A stretch of DNA of 35,848 nucleotides from Bradyrhizobium acaciae (GCF_020889785.1 NZ_JACMYK010000074.1:1-35848), one strand, 5' to 3'. Shown: positions 7,533 through 15,810, numbered from the stretch's first letter. The notes: generated from the sequence alone by a model not told the origin. Program-made: numbers and translations.

Positions 7533-8096
7533 CTACTTCGGCAGCAGACCCGCGGCGCGATAATTGTCGATCGTCGTGTCGTAGAGCGAAATATCGGAGC
7601 GGCTTCTGGCGATGAGCTGCGCGCCGGCGACGGCGGCGAAGATGGCGCGGGCCCGCTGCTGGCTCTTTCTCGAGTTGGCCAGGCCCGCGGCCACCAACAG
7701 CTTGCTCAGCCACGCCACGTTGACGTCGGCAAAGGTCTGCACCTCCTGCTTCACTTCGTCGGGCAGGTCGTCGAACTCCGCGGACATGAAGCTGCAGAGG
7801 CACATGCGATTGTCGTTCTCGAGCGCTTTGCGAAACATTTCGGGATAACGGCGCAGGCAGCGGAGCGGATCGGCGGTTTCCGCCAGCATCGCCTCGAGCT
7901 GGGCGGCGGTGTCCTCCCAGTAGCGCCGCGCGACGGCTGTGCCGAGATCGGCCTTGCTCGGAAAATGGTGGTAGATGCTGGCGGCCTTGATTCCGACGTC
8001 GTCGGCGAGATCGCGGAAATTCAGGCCGCCATAGCCGCGGGCCTGCGCGGTCCGCTTTGCTGCCGCCAAGATGGCCTCCCGCGCGCTTGAGCTCAC
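7533..8096 (-). CDS. TetR/AcrR-family regulator
   Basis: A 187-residue repressor. The N-terminal helix-turn-helix reads FRDLADDVGIKAASIYHHFPSKADL (about 27-51), typical of TetR. The ligand domain carries cysteines at 80, 99 and 101 (NRMCLCSFMSAE). Relatives of the NemR kind sense electrophiles through cysteines, which would fit the glutathione S-transferase gene transcribed away from it at 8209. Two identical 18-bp sites lie in the shared intergenic region (8122-8139, 8177-8194) and are the probable operators. Control of the GST is inferred from this divergent layout. Confidence 0.9.
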   Translation of the reverse strand: MSSSAREAILAAAKRTAQARGYGGLNFRDLADDVGIKAASIYHHFPSKADLGTAVARRYWEDTAAQLEAMLAETADPLRCLRRYPEMFRKALENDNRMCLCSFMSAEFDDLPDEVKQEVQTFADVNVAWLSKLLVAAGLANSRKSQQRARAIFAAVAGAQLIARSRSDISLYDTTIDNYRAAGLLPK

Positions 8097-8121
8097 GTCC
8101 TTCGCCTCACTGCTTCGTTAT

Positions 8122-8139
8122 CTACCAAGTGACAGGTAG
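8122..8139. promoter_or_regulatory. TetR operator copy 1
   Basis: CTACCAAGTGACAGGTAG has arms CTACC and GGTAG around 8 bases. An identical 18-bp copy lies at 8177, in the same orientation, 55 bp away. This copy is 26 bp from the TetR start codon, so it is suited to autoregulation. Confidence 0.75.
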
Positions 8140-8142
8140 GGC

Positions 8143-8172
8143 TTGACCAGCCAGATTAAAAGTCCCCATATC
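8143..8172 (+). promoter_or_regulatory. Possible promoter of the GST gene
   Basis: TTGACC (8143-8148) resembles a -35 box, with a weak -10-like CATATC around 8167-8172 at 18 bp. The two operator copies flank this segment, so a bound repressor would cover it. The -10 match is poor. Confidence 0.35.
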
Positions 8173-8176
8173 GGGC

Positions 8177-8194
8177 CTACCAAGTGACAGGTAG
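8177..8194. promoter_or_regulatory. TetR operator copy 2
   Basis: Exact duplicate of the 18-bp site at 8122-8139. It lies 14 bp upstream of the GST start and just before AGAGGA (8200-8205), so occupancy would block transcription of the GST gene. Confidence 0.75.
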
Positions 8195-8208
8195 ACAAAA
8201 GAGGACTC

Positions 8209-8865
8209 ATGATGAAGATTTACGATTTTCCGACCGGTCCATATCCGGCCCGCGTTCGCATCGCTTTGGCCGAAAAGAACCTGCGGCCGCAGGTGCAGTT
8301 CGTGCTGGTCGATCTCTACAAGGGCGAGCACAAGAAGCCCGAATTCCTGGCCAAGAACTACTCCGGCACGCTGCCGGTGCTCGAACTCGACGACGGCACC
8401 TACATCGGCGAGTGCACCGCCATCACCGAGTACCTCGACGCGCTCGATGGCGCGCCGACGCTGACCGGCAGGATGCCGCGGGAAAAGGGCGTGATCCACA
8501 TGATGAGCAAGCGCGCCGAACTGGAATTGCTCGACGCCATCAGTGTCTATTTCCACCACGCCACGCCGGGTCTTGGGCCGCATGTCGAGATCTATCAGAA
8601 CCCCGAATGGGGATTCCGTCAGCGCGACAAGGCCCTCAGGGGGATGCACTACTTCGACGGCATCCTGAAGCGCCAGCCGTTCGTCGCCGGGGACGCGTTC
8701 ACGATGGCGGATATCACCCTGATCGGCGGCTTGATCTTCGCGGGACTCGTGAAGGTGCCGGTGCCGGCAGAATGCGAGGCGCTTTCGGCATGGTATGCAG
8801 GGATGCTGGAGCGTCCGAGCGTCAAGAACCGGATCACGATGTCCGAGCCCATCATGGCGTCTTGA
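8209..8865 (+). CDS. Glutathione S-transferase family protein
   Basis: A 218-residue cytosolic GST that would conjugate glutathione to electrophiles. The thioredoxin-like N-domain has the cis-proline motif SGTLPVLELDDG and then GECTAITEYLD (about 66-76), where the usual glutathione-binding Glu-Ser is Glu-Cys. The helical C-domain has FVAGDAFTMADITLIGG (about 162-178), the N-capping box of the GST core. ATG 8209 is followed at once by ATG 8212. AGAGGA at 8200-8205 is better spaced for the second. The divergent TetR gene and twin operators suggest induction by a reactive substrate. Confidence 0.9.
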   Translation: MMKIYDFPTGPYPARVRIALAEKNLRPQVQFVLVDLYKGEHKKPEFLAKNYSGTLPVLELDDGTYIGECTAITEYLDALDGAPTLTGRMPREKGVIHMMSKRAELELLDAISVYFHHATPGLGPHVEIYQNPEWGFRQRDKALRGMHYFDGILKRQPFVAGDAFTMADITLIGGLIFAGLVKVPVPAECEALSAWYAGMLERPSVKNRITMSEPIMAS

Positions 8866-8982
8866 TTGAGCAAGCGTGGTCCGCAATGAGCGAAGCGATT
8901 TCCTGTCCGCGTGTGCGGTGGCCGGCATCTCGCTGTCATCATGCGGGCCACTCGCACCCGAGGTCAATTACACGATCGCAGA

Positions 8983-9582
8983 TCATTGCTCCTTCTTGAA
9001 CAGATCCTGGAAGATCAGCGGACCCCAGACCCGTCCGCGTGCGTGCACCAGCGCGCCACCCTCGTTGAGCCTTCCGAGCTTGACCGGTGCAAACCCGAGT
9101 TGTTTGGCCAGGACCTCGACCGGAGCGATCGCGTCATCGTCGTCACCAGACAGGAAGACCACCCGGTGGCCGCCCTCGACGACGGGATCGGCAGCCAATT
9201 TGGCCGCAACCAGGTGATTGAAGCCTTTGACATACGTGGCGCCGGTGAACGCCTTCGCGGCGAAGGCGGAGGACGGAAGACCGTCAAGCTCCTCAGGCGG
9301 AAGCTGCGCATTCATCGCGTCGATCACCGTCTTGCCTTGCCAGCTCGGCAGCGCCTTCGCGACCTCGCGATGCTCCCCGAACGGGACCGCCAGGATGACC
9401 GTGTCGGCCGCGAGTGCATCCCGCAGCGATTTGGCGACGACCGTGGCTCCGATCGCCCGGGCCTGAGGCGCCAAATCCTCGGGCGGCCGGCGGCTCGCGA
9501 CGGCCACCTCGATGCTCTTGCGGGCGAACGCCTTGGCGAGCGCCTGACCGACCTTGCCGAAGCCGATAATTGCGTAACTCAT
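8983..9582 (-). CDS. NADPH-dependent F420 reductase-like oxidoreductase
   Basis: A 199-residue Rossmann protein of the F420-dependent NADP reductase type (coenzyme F420H2:NADP+ fold). The N-terminus YAIIGFGKVGQALAKAF carries the GxGxxG nucleotide loop (about residues 6-11), and ASRRPPE follows where NADP phosphate is usually bound. Family members in Proteobacteria, which lack F420, probably act on other substrates; the reaction here is unknown. ATG 9580-9582 has GGAGAA upstream. It follows the SDR gene by 39 bases on the same strand, so the two oxidoreductases are probably one transcript, with a LysR regulator diverging upstream. Confidence 0.85.
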   Translation of the reverse strand: MSYAIIGFGKVGQALAKAFARKSIEVAVASRRPPEDLAPQARAIGATVVAKSLRDALAADTVILAVPFGEHREVAKALPSWQGKTVIDAMNAQLPPEELDGLPSSAFAAKAFTGATYVKGFNHLVAAKLAADPVVEGGHRVVFLSGDDDDAIAPVEVLAKQLGFAPVKLGRLNEGGALVHARGRVWGPLIFQDLFKKEQ

Positions 9583-9621
9583 GGTGCTTCTCCGATCCAT
9601 GTTGATATTGATTGCCCGCCT

Positions 9622-10356
9622 TCAGATGGCCGAGAAGCCGCCGTCGACCGACAGCTCCACCCCATTCACGAAGCTGGAATCATCGGAAGCAAGGAACAGC
9701 GCGGCCGCCGCGATTTCCTCAGGACGACCCATCTTCCCGCGCGGGATCAGCGACTCGAACATCCGCTTCGCTTCCTCGGTGAGGACCTGGTCCTGCATCG
9801 GTGTGGCGATCGGCCCCGGGCTCAGCACGTTGACCCGGATATTTCTGCCCTTCAGTTCGTTGAGCCAGGTGCGTGCGAACGAGCGCAACGCCGCCTTGCT
9901 CGCCGCATACACGCCGTAACCGGGAAAGCCTTTCACCGAAGCAACCGACCCGGTCATGAAGATCGATCCGCCATCGCCAAACAGCGGCAGCGCCTTCTGC
10001 ACCGTAAACAGCGTGCCGCGCGTATTCAGGCCGAAGGCCGCATCGAAATGCTGCTCGGTAATCTGTCCCAGCGGAACGGCTTCGCCGATGCCGGCGCTCG
10101 CGTACAGCACGTCGATCCTGCCCTTTTCCCGACTGACCGTGTCGAACAGGCGGTCGAGGTCGTCGAGATTGGCTGCGTCGCCGCGCACGCCGGTCACGTT
10201 CCGGCCGATCAGTCTGACGGCCTCGTCGAGCGCCGCCTGCCTCCGGCCCGTGATGAAGACATAGGCGCCTTCCTCGACGAACCGCTTGGCGCTCGCCAGC
10301 GCCATGCCGCTCGATCCACCCGTGATCACTGCAACCTTACCTTCAAGCTTTCCCAT
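9622..10356 (-). CDS. SDR-family oxidoreductase
   Basis: A 244-residue classical short-chain dehydrogenase/reductase using NAD(P)H. Seen are the cofactor loop TGGSSGMA (12-19; the last Gly of TGxxxGxG is Ala), YASAGIGE in place of NNAG, and the catalytic Ser followed by YAASK (Tyr-x-x-x-Lys). The C-terminus ends in ASDDSSFVNGVELSVDGGF, as in most family members. ATG 10354-10356 follows AAAGGAGA on the minus strand. It heads a two-gene unit with the F420 reductase-like gene. The divergent LysR gene at 10646 probably controls both. The substrate is unknown. Confidence 0.92.
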   Translation of the reverse strand: MGKLEGKVAVITGGSSGMALASAKRFVEEGAYVFITGRRQAALDEAVRLIGRNVTGVRGDAANLDDLDRLFDTVSREKGRIDVLYASAGIGEAVPLGQITEQHFDAAFGLNTRGTLFTVQKALPLFGDGGSIFMTGSVASVKGFPGYGVYAASKAALRSFARTWLNELKGRNIRVNVLSPGPIATPMQDQVLTEEAKRMFESLIPRGKMGRPEEIAAAALFLASDDSSFVNGVELSVDGGFSAI

Positions 10357-10619
10357 GACTTCTCCTTTCAGACCCCACCTTTGACTGGTCCGGGGCGATC
10401 CCCGAGAGCCCGAGATAGGGCCGTCCGCGTCGGGCGTTGAGTGCGGAAGCGCGCACATCGGTGGTGCGAAATCGATCCGGCTGGACGGCTGACGCAGGCT
10501 GCGAGGAGCCGTGCCCCTGTTCGGGGAATTGGGCCGCGCGCTTGCCGGCATAGGCTTTGATGACCGCCAGTGTCCCCCCACATACGAGATGCTGACGGTT
10601 GGATACGAGCTTTGGAAGG

Positions 10620-10635
10620 GGCACCGCGCGGTGCC
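10620..10635. promoter_or_regulatory. 16-bp perfect palindrome just before a LysR start
   Basis: GGCACCGCGCGGTGCC is fully self-complementary and ends 10 bp before ATG 10646. It could be an operator or a leader hairpin hiding the start site, since no Shine-Dalgarno sequence is evident there. It lacks the AT-rich T-N11-A form usual for LysR. Confidence 0.4.
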
Positions 10636-10645
10636 GGATTGCACC

Positions 10646-11542
10646 ATGATCGACTGGGACGACGTTCGCTACTTCCTTGCCGTTGCGCGCGGAGGCTCGG
10701 TGCGGGCTGCCGCCGAGCGCCTCGGGGTCAATCACTCAACCGTGCTCCGACGCATCGCCCAACTCGAGGAACGCCTCGGTGCGCAGATGTTCGAAAAGCT
10801 GCCGTCGGGCTACCGCCTGACGACCGCGGGAGAGGAGGTCCTCGAATTCGCAGACCAGATGGAAGCGTCGTCGCACCAGCTGGAGACGCGCGTCTTCGGG
10901 CGCGACCAGAGCGTGCGCGGGCGTCTGCGGGTGACGCTGGCGCCGCCGCTCGTGACGCACCTGCTGATGCCGGGCTTCGCCGAGTTCGCGCGCCTGCATC
11001 CGGACATCGAGATGGACATCCTGTCGTCCGGCGAGTTGGCAAATCTGACCAACCGGGAGGCCGACGTCGCGATCCGCGTCGTCTACGACCGCAAGACCCT
11101 GCCGCTCAATCTTCACGGCCAGAAGGGTCCGGAGCTGTTCGGAGGCATCTACATGTCGCGCGATCGACTGGCCGCGTGGCGGGCTGGCGCGCCTGATCCC
11201 ATCAGGTGGATCGTCATCAGCATTCACGGAATCCCGGACTGGGCCCACGAGGGCGAGGTTCGCGCCACGGGGGTTCCGTTCAGGATCACGGATGCCGAGG
11301 CGCAGATCGTTGCAGTCCGGCAAGGGCTCGGGATGACGACACTGCCGTGTTTCATTGGAGATGCCGACCCGCTTCTGGCGAGGGTGCCGGGCACCGACCT
11401 TCACATGTACGGAACGCTCTGGCTTCTCACCCAGGGCGAGACACGCAAGACGAAGCGCGTGCGGTTCTTCACGGAGTTCGTATCCCGCAGGCTCGCCGCC
11501 TACGCTCCGCTTCTCGCGGGGCTGTCCATATCGCGCGACTGA
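10646..11542 (+). CDS. LysR-family regulator
   Basis: A 298-residue LysR regulator. The winged helix-turn-helix is GGSVRAAAERLGVNHSTVLRRIAQLEERLGAQMFEKLPSGYRLT (residues 14-57), and the rest is the two-lobed inducer-binding domain. The N-terminus MIDWDDVRYFLAVARGG places it in a LysR branch that lacks the usual long C-terminal tail, like the gene at 24629. ATG 10646 is chosen because family members begin just before DWDD; ATG 10589 is possible. It diverges from the SDR/reductase pair, its likely target. No ligand can be inferred. Confidence 0.9.
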   Translation: MIDWDDVRYFLAVARGGSVRAAAERLGVNHSTVLRRIAQLEERLGAQMFEKLPSGYRLTTAGEEVLEFADQMEASSHQLETRVFGRDQSVRGRLRVTLAPPLVTHLLMPGFAEFARLHPDIEMDILSSGELANLTNREADVAIRVVYDRKTLPLNLHGQKGPELFGGIYMSRDRLAAWRAGAPDPIRWIVISIHGIPDWAHEGEVRATGVPFRITDAEAQIVAVRQGLGMTTLPCFIGDADPLLARVPGTDLHMYGTLWLLTQGETRKTKRVRFFTEFVSRRLAAYAPLLAGLSISRD

Positions 11543-11573
11543 CGCGCGGCCGGTCGTCGTCGGCGCTTGCCGG

Positions 11574-12212
11574 CTAGCGCGTGTTGACCGCTCGCTGCGC
11601 CTCGAACGCCCGCTTGTAAGCGGGCCGCGCTTCGCCGCGGGCGACGTAGGCTGCTAGGCTCGGATATTCGTCGAGGACGCCCGATGCCCTCAGCCTGAGC
11701 AGCACCGACACCATCATCAGGTCGCCTGCGCTGAACGCGCCGTCGAGCCAGTCGGCATCGCCGAGGCAGGCGGCGAGTTGCTTCAGCCGGTCGCGGACGC
11801 GATCCATGACCAGGGGCAGGCGTTCCTTGGTCCATGGCTTGTCGCTCTCCAGAATCCTGGCGGTCACGAGTTCGAGGATCGGCGGTTCGACCGTGTTGAC
11901 CGCGGCGAACATCCAGCTGATGGCGCGGGCGCGGGCATTGGCGTCGTCAGGCAGCAGGCCCGCGTGACGCTCGGCGATATGGAGCACGATCGATCCGGTC
12001 TCGAACAGCGCGAGATCGCCTTCCTCATAGGTCGGGATCTGGCCGAACGGATGCAGCGCCAGATGCGCCGGCTCTTTCATCGCCTGGAACGAAACGAGGC
12101 GAACCTCGTAGGGCCGGCCCACTTCCTCCAGCGCCCAACGGACGCGGGTATCGCGCGCCAGCCCCTTACCGCCGTCGGGTGAGCGATCAAAGGCGGTGAT
12201 GGTGGGGGGCAT
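11574..12212 (-). CDS. Glutathione S-transferase family protein
   Basis: A 212-residue GST. The N-domain has HPFGQIPTYEEGDLALFETGSIVLHIAERH (about 53-83), with the cis-proline and Glu-Thr-Gly-Ser-Ile where glutathione binds. The helical domain has DWLDGAFSAGDLMMVSVLLRLR. Sequence is unlike the GST at 8209, so it is a different subclass, not a duplicate. It converges with the LysR gene and shares no visible operon. The upstream gap to the next gene is 236 bases with only a faint promoter-like TTGTCA on the other strand. Confidence 0.9.
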   Translation of the reverse strand: MPPTITAFDRSPDGGKGLARDTRVRWALEEVGRPYEVRLVSFQAMKEPAHLALHPFGQIPTYEEGDLALFETGSIVLHIAERHAGLLPDDANARARAISWMFAAVNTVEPPILELVTARILESDKPWTKERLPLVMDRVRDRLKQLAACLGDADWLDGAFSAGDLMMVSVLLRLRASGVLDEYPSLAAYVARGEARPAYKRAFEAQRAVNTR

Positions 12213-12448
12213 CGTCTCTCTCCGTGGGCTTGCGTCCCGAGGACGAACGAGCGGCGCGCACTCCGACAGCCGATGTTGGATTATTTGGGCCGCGAGCGTC
12301 CCTGCGACCTTCGCCGGGACGGCGGTGGGGCGTGTGGAGGCGGTGTTGTCACAAACTGGGTTCCGTAAATAATTTCCATCAGTCTGTTGCCGCGGTGTCG
12401 GCTGGCGTCTTCGCCAACCGTCCTTTGCGTATAAACCAGGAGACTCAA

Positions 12449-12922
12449 ATGACCGATCTCGTCACATGCCTTTGGTTCGATCAGGGCCAGGCGCGGGCAG
12501 CGGCGGAATTCTACGCTGCGACGTTTCCCGACAGCCATGTCGGCGCAGGCCAGCAATCGCCAATACCGGGCATCGGGCAGGGCGAGGAGCTGACGGTCGA
12601 GTTCACTGTGCTCGGTCGCCGCTTCGTCGGGCTGAACGGCGGCTCCAACTTCACGCCGAACGAGGCGGTCAGTTTCATGGTGCTCACGGATAGCCAGGAC
12701 GAGACTGATCGCTACTGGAATGCCGTCCTCGGCAATGGCGGCAAGGAATTGCCCTGCGGCTGGTGCCGGGATCGCTGGGGCTTCACCTGGCAGATCACGC
12801 CGAGGCGGTTGCTCGAGCTCGTCAACGGCGCCGATCGCGCCGCCGGACGGCGCGCGATGGAGGCGATGATGACGATGAAGAAGATCGACATCGCCACGAT
12901 CGAACAGGCGGCTGCCGCGTAA
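12449..12922 (+). CDS. VOC-superfamily protein (PhnB/3-demethylubiquinone methyltransferase-like)
   Basis: A 157-residue VOC-fold protein. The landmarks CLWFDQGQARAAAEFYAATFPDS, FVGLNGGSNFTPNEAVSFMV, CGWCRDRWGFTWQITP and the tail MTMKKIDIATIEQA are those of the PhnB-like family often mislabelled 3-demethylubiquinone-9 3-methyltransferase. It has no methyltransferase motifs, so that name is not supported. ATG 12449 follows AGGAG at a good spacing; an open frame extends to 12224 without support. Upstream TTGTCA (12346-12351) and the AT-rich 12366-12375 may be its promoter. Confidence 0.88.
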   Translation: MTDLVTCLWFDQGQARAAAEFYAATFPDSHVGAGQQSPIPGIGQGEELTVEFTVLGRRFVGLNGGSNFTPNEAVSFMVLTDSQDETDRYWNAVLGNGGKELPCGWCRDRWGFTWQITPRRLLELVNGADRAAGRRAMEAMMTMKKIDIATIEQAAAA

Positions 12923-13109
12923 TCCGCACGCCGGAATGATTTGGCCCGGGCGCGACAGTCAGGTGTCAGATCGAACTGGTATGTGCGACGCACGGCAATT
13001 CGCGCGGCGGCATGCGCCTGCGGCGACGGTCACCCCGGCGCAAACGCGGGATGTGTCCGTTGCCGTCGCGTGATACCAAACTCGCTCCGCAGCTCTGGAG
13101 CCAGAATTG

Positions 13110-14372
13110 ATGTCCGTCGCAGCCGCCGCCAACGCGCAACAAAATCCCACCGCCGCCGAGAGCGATCCGAAAGAGCTCGGCTGGATGCAGGGCTTTCCGC
13201 CGTCGCAGGACCAGAGGATCACGTTCCACGACGGCTCGTTCCGCAGCTTTCCCGAGCTGCGCTGGGCCTGGAGCAACATCCGCCAACTGGTGCCGACGGT
13301 AAATGTCTGGCGCGGGACAGGGCCGGCGTCGGTGCTGCCGCGGGAGGATCACGACATCGGTGCCTCCGCGTCGGTGACGATCGACGGCCGCCCGCAGACC
13401 TTCGCGCGGATGCTCGAGGACAGCTACGCAGATGGCATCGCGGTGCTGCATCGGGGCAAACTGATCTACGAGCGCTATTTCGGGGCACTGAAGCCGCACA
13501 AGCCGCATATCGCGATGTCGGTGACGAAGTCGTTCACCGGCACGCTCGCCGGCATGCTGGTCGCCGAAGGCAAGATCGATCCGCAGGCGCCGGTCATCGA
13601 CTACGTGCCGGAGCTGAAGGCAAGCGCATTCGGCGATGCGCGCGTGCATGAGGTGATGGATATGACCACGGGGCTGAAATACACTGAGGTCTATACCGAC
13701 AAGAATTCCGACGTGTGGGGGTTGCGGCGCGCCAACGGCATGGCGCCGATCCCCGCGGGTTACGAAGGCGCGACCAACATTTTCGATTTCCTCTGCGCGC
13801 AGCAGAAGCAGGGCGAGCACGGCAAGGCCTTCGCCTACAAGACCGTCAACACCGATGTGTTGGCCTTCATCGTCAGGCGCGCCAGCGGCATGACGTTGTC
13901 CGATTTGCTGTCCGAGCGGATCTGGGCGCCAATGGGCGCGGAGGAGGATGCGCATTATCACGTCGATCGCATCGGCACCGAAAGCGGTGGCGGCGGATTG
14001 TCGACCACGCTGCGCGATCTCGCGCGCTTCGGCGAGACCATCCGCAATCACGGCCGCTTCAACGGGCGGCAGATCGTGCCGTCGTCGGTTGTCGAGGACA
14101 TCGCGCGCGGCGGCGATCCCGAGAAATTCAAGCCGGCCGGCTACACCACGTTGCCGGGCGCGTCGTACCGCAATCAGTGGTGGGTGACGCACAACGAGCA
14201 CGGCGCCTACATGGCGCGCGGCGTGCACGGCCAGGGCATCTACATCGATCCCAAGGCCGAGATGGTGATCGCGCGCTACGCCTCGCACCCGATGGCGGGC
14301 AACGCTGCCAACGACCCCGTGACGCTGCCGGCGTACATGGCGCTGGCCAGGGATCTGATGGCGGGAGGGTGA
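13110..14372 (+). CDS. Serine hydrolase, beta-lactamase/esterase type, with clipped signal peptide
   Basis: A protein of about 420 residues in the class C beta-lactamase-related (AmpH/EstB/6-aminohexanoate-dimer hydrolase) fold. Seen are the catalytic SVTK (in MSVTKSFTG, about residue 135), a tyrosine segment FAYKTVNTDVL, and HGQGIYIDP near the C-terminus in place of KTG. This predicts ester, amide or peptide hydrolysis, probably in the periplasm. The N-terminus MSVAAAANAQQN resembles only the end of a signal peptide, with an ANA-QQ cleavage site but no basic or long hydrophobic part. In-frame sequence upstream hits a stop at 13071 after YQTRSAALEPEL. A TTG precedes at 13107. So the start is doubtful or the signal peptide was lost. 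Confidence 0.85.
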   Translation: MSVAAAANAQQNPTAAESDPKELGWMQGFPPSQDQRITFHDGSFRSFPELRWAWSNIRQLVPTVNVWRGTGPASVLPREDHDIGASASVTIDGRPQTFARMLEDSYADGIAVLHRGKLIYERYFGALKPHKPHIAMSVTKSFTGTLAGMLVAEGKIDPQAPVIDYVPELKASAFGDARVHEVMDMTTGLKYTEVYTDKNSDVWGLRRANGMAPIPAGYEGATNIFDFLCAQQKQGEHGKAFAYKTVNTDVLAFIVRRASGMTLSDLLSERIWAPMGAEEDAHYHVDRIGTESGGGGLSTTLRDLARFGETIRNHGRFNGRQIVPSSVVEDIARGGDPEKFKPAGYTTLPGASYRNQWWVTHNEHGAYMARGVHGQGIYIDPKAEMVIARYASHPMAGNAANDPVTLPAYMALARDLMAGG

Positions 14373-14379
14373 AGTCGAG

Positions 14380-14877
14380 CTAGCCGCGCGAGATCTTCTC
14401 GAACCGCTTGATCAGCCGCTCCCGCTTCAGCCGCGAGAGCCGCTTGATCCAGAACACGCCGTCGAGCTGATCGATCTCGTGCTGATGGCACACCGCGCGC
14501 AGGCCATCGGATTCCTCGGTCTGCATGTTGCCGTCGAGATCCTGGTAGCGGACCCGGACCCGCGCATGGCGCTCGACCTCGTCGGTGACGCCGGGCATCG
14601 AGACGCTGCCTTCCTTGTGCAGGATCATCTCGGACGCGGCCCAGATGATCTCCGGATTGACATAGGTCTGCGTACCCTCGCTGGCGTCGAGCTCGAGCAC
14701 CACGACGCGCAGCGACACGCCGATATGCGGCGCGGTGATGCCGATGCCCGGTGCCGCGCGCATGGTATCGAGCAGGTCGCCCGCCAGCTCGCGCAGCGTG
14801 TCGCCGAACACGGCGACCGGCTCGGCCGGCAGCGCAAGCCGCGAATCGGGATAGCGGACGATGGGGCGAATGGTCAT
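14380..14877 (-). CDS. Peptide deformylase homologue with altered active site
   Basis: A 165-residue protein clearly in the peptide deformylase family, which removes formyl groups from nascent N-termini using a metal held by one Cys and two His. The three motifs are changed: GIGITAPH (44-51) for GxGLAAxQ, EGSVS (89-93) for EGCLS, so Ser91 replaces the Cys ligand, and HQHEIDQ (131-137) for QHExxH, so Gln137 replaces the second His. Glu134 and His133 remain. I recall similar def-like genes in related genomes, so the change may be ancestral rather than a defect. It probably cannot act as a normal deformylase. It lies 60 bases after the MarR-GNAT gene on the same strand. Confidence 0.88.
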   Translation of the reverse strand: MTIRPIVRYPDSRLALPAEPVAVFGDTLRELAGDLLDTMRAAPGIGITAPHIGVSLRVVVLELDASEGTQTYVNPEIIWAASEMILHKEGSVSMPGVTDEVERHARVRVRYQDLDGNMQTEESDGLRAVCHQHEIDQLDGVFWIKRLSRLKRERLIKRFEKISRG

Positions 14878-14937
14878 GCGGGTGTCTTAGGCCAGCGCAT
14901 CGCGCCGAACAACACGCCGATGCCTGAGCCGTGCCGC

Positions 14938-15810
14938 TCAGAGCCGCTTTTCGAAGAACAGGTTGGGGTAGGGGTCGTCGTTGAAGCGCGGGATCTCGGT
15001 CCAGCCGGTCCTGCGGTAGAGTTGACCGGCCTCCGCCAGCGCACTGTTGGTGTCGAGCCGCAGCACCGTGATGCCGAGCTCGCGCGCGGCCTTTTCCGCC
15101 GCGTCCATCAGGCGGCGGCCGAGGCCGAGGCCACGCGCGGCCGGCGCGACCCACAGCCGCTTGATCTCCGCGAACTCATCGCTTGTGCCTGTCAGCCCGA
15201 CGCAGCCGAGCGGCAGGCCGTCCGACATCGCCACGATGAAGCTGCCGCGCGGGCGCACCATGTCTTTGGCATCTGGGTCGCGCGACAGCTTGACGTCAAA
15301 CCCCTGTTTGAAGCGTCGTGCCAGCTCGGCGTAATATTCACCGAGGCAGTAGCGCGCTGCGTCGCTGCGCGGGTCCATCTCGTCCAGGGCGGTGCCGTCG
15401 CGGCCGAGCGCCGAGGCGATCAGATCCATCGCCGCCAGCAGTGCGTCACGTTGGCTGTGGTGGCCAAGGAAGTCCTTGGCCTGCCGGTTGGAGATTGCCT
15501 CATAGGCATTGAACTCGCACTTGCCCGCCGCTGTCAGCCTGGCGATGCGGCGGCGCGCGTCGTCGGCATGTGCCGTGGTCTCGATCAGCCCTTCGTCCTC
15601 GAGGCTGCGCAGCAGGCGGCTCATCAGGCCCGAATCGAGCCCGAGATAGTCCCTGATGTCGCCGACATCGGCACGTCCGTGCCCGATCGCGTTCAGCACG
15701 CGCGCCGCACCAAGCGGCCTGCCGCGGCCGAGAAACGAGGTGTCGAGCGCGCCGACGGCGGAGGTCACGGCACGGTTGAAGCGGCGGACGCGGGAAACGG
15801 GGTCGAGCAT
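14938..15810 (-). CDS. MarR-GNAT fusion protein
   Basis: A 290-residue fusion. Residues 1-145 form a MarR winged helix (VGDIRDYLGLDSGLMSRLLRSLEDEGLIET, then DDARRRIARLTAAG). About 150-290 form a GNAT acetyltransferase with the acetyl-CoA loop RGLGLGRRLM and the strand TVLRLDTNSAL. This bifunctional architecture is well known in Proteobacteria; the acetylated substrate is unknown. The start ATG is fixed at 15810 because the family begins MxxPVxxVRRFNR. The ATG directly follows a perfect palindrome, leaving no room for a ribosome site, so the message may be leaderless. The downstream partner is the deformylase-like gene. Confidence 0.92.
   Translation of the reverse strand: MLDPVSRVRRFNRAVTSAVGALDTSFLGRGRPLGAARVLNAIGHGRADVGDIRDYLGLDSGLMSRLLRSLEDEGLIETTAHADDARRRIARLTAAGKCEFNAYEAISNRQAKDFLGHHSQRDALLAAMDLIASALGRDGTALDEMDPRSDAARYCLGEYYAELARRFKQGFDVKLSRDPDAKDMVRPRGSFIVAMSDGLPLGCVGLTGTSDEFAEIKRLWVAPAARGLGLGRRLMDAAEKAARELGITVLRLDTNSALAEAGQLYRRTGWTEIPRFNDDPYPNLFFEKRL

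Noticed and set aside
8866..8982. Small open frame with a lipoprotein-like sequence (AGISLSSCGPL) after the GST
   Set aside because: No ribosome site, and its continuation overlaps the reductase gene antisense. Most likely chance.
8911..10440. Long open frame of 509 codons on the plus strand
   Set aside because: It lies antisense to two well-supported oxidoreductase genes and its composition (Arg/Asp/His rich) is a shadow effect of high G+C.
12966..14288. Minus-strand open frame of 440 codons
   Set aside because: Antisense to the serine hydrolase gene, with no recognisable motif.
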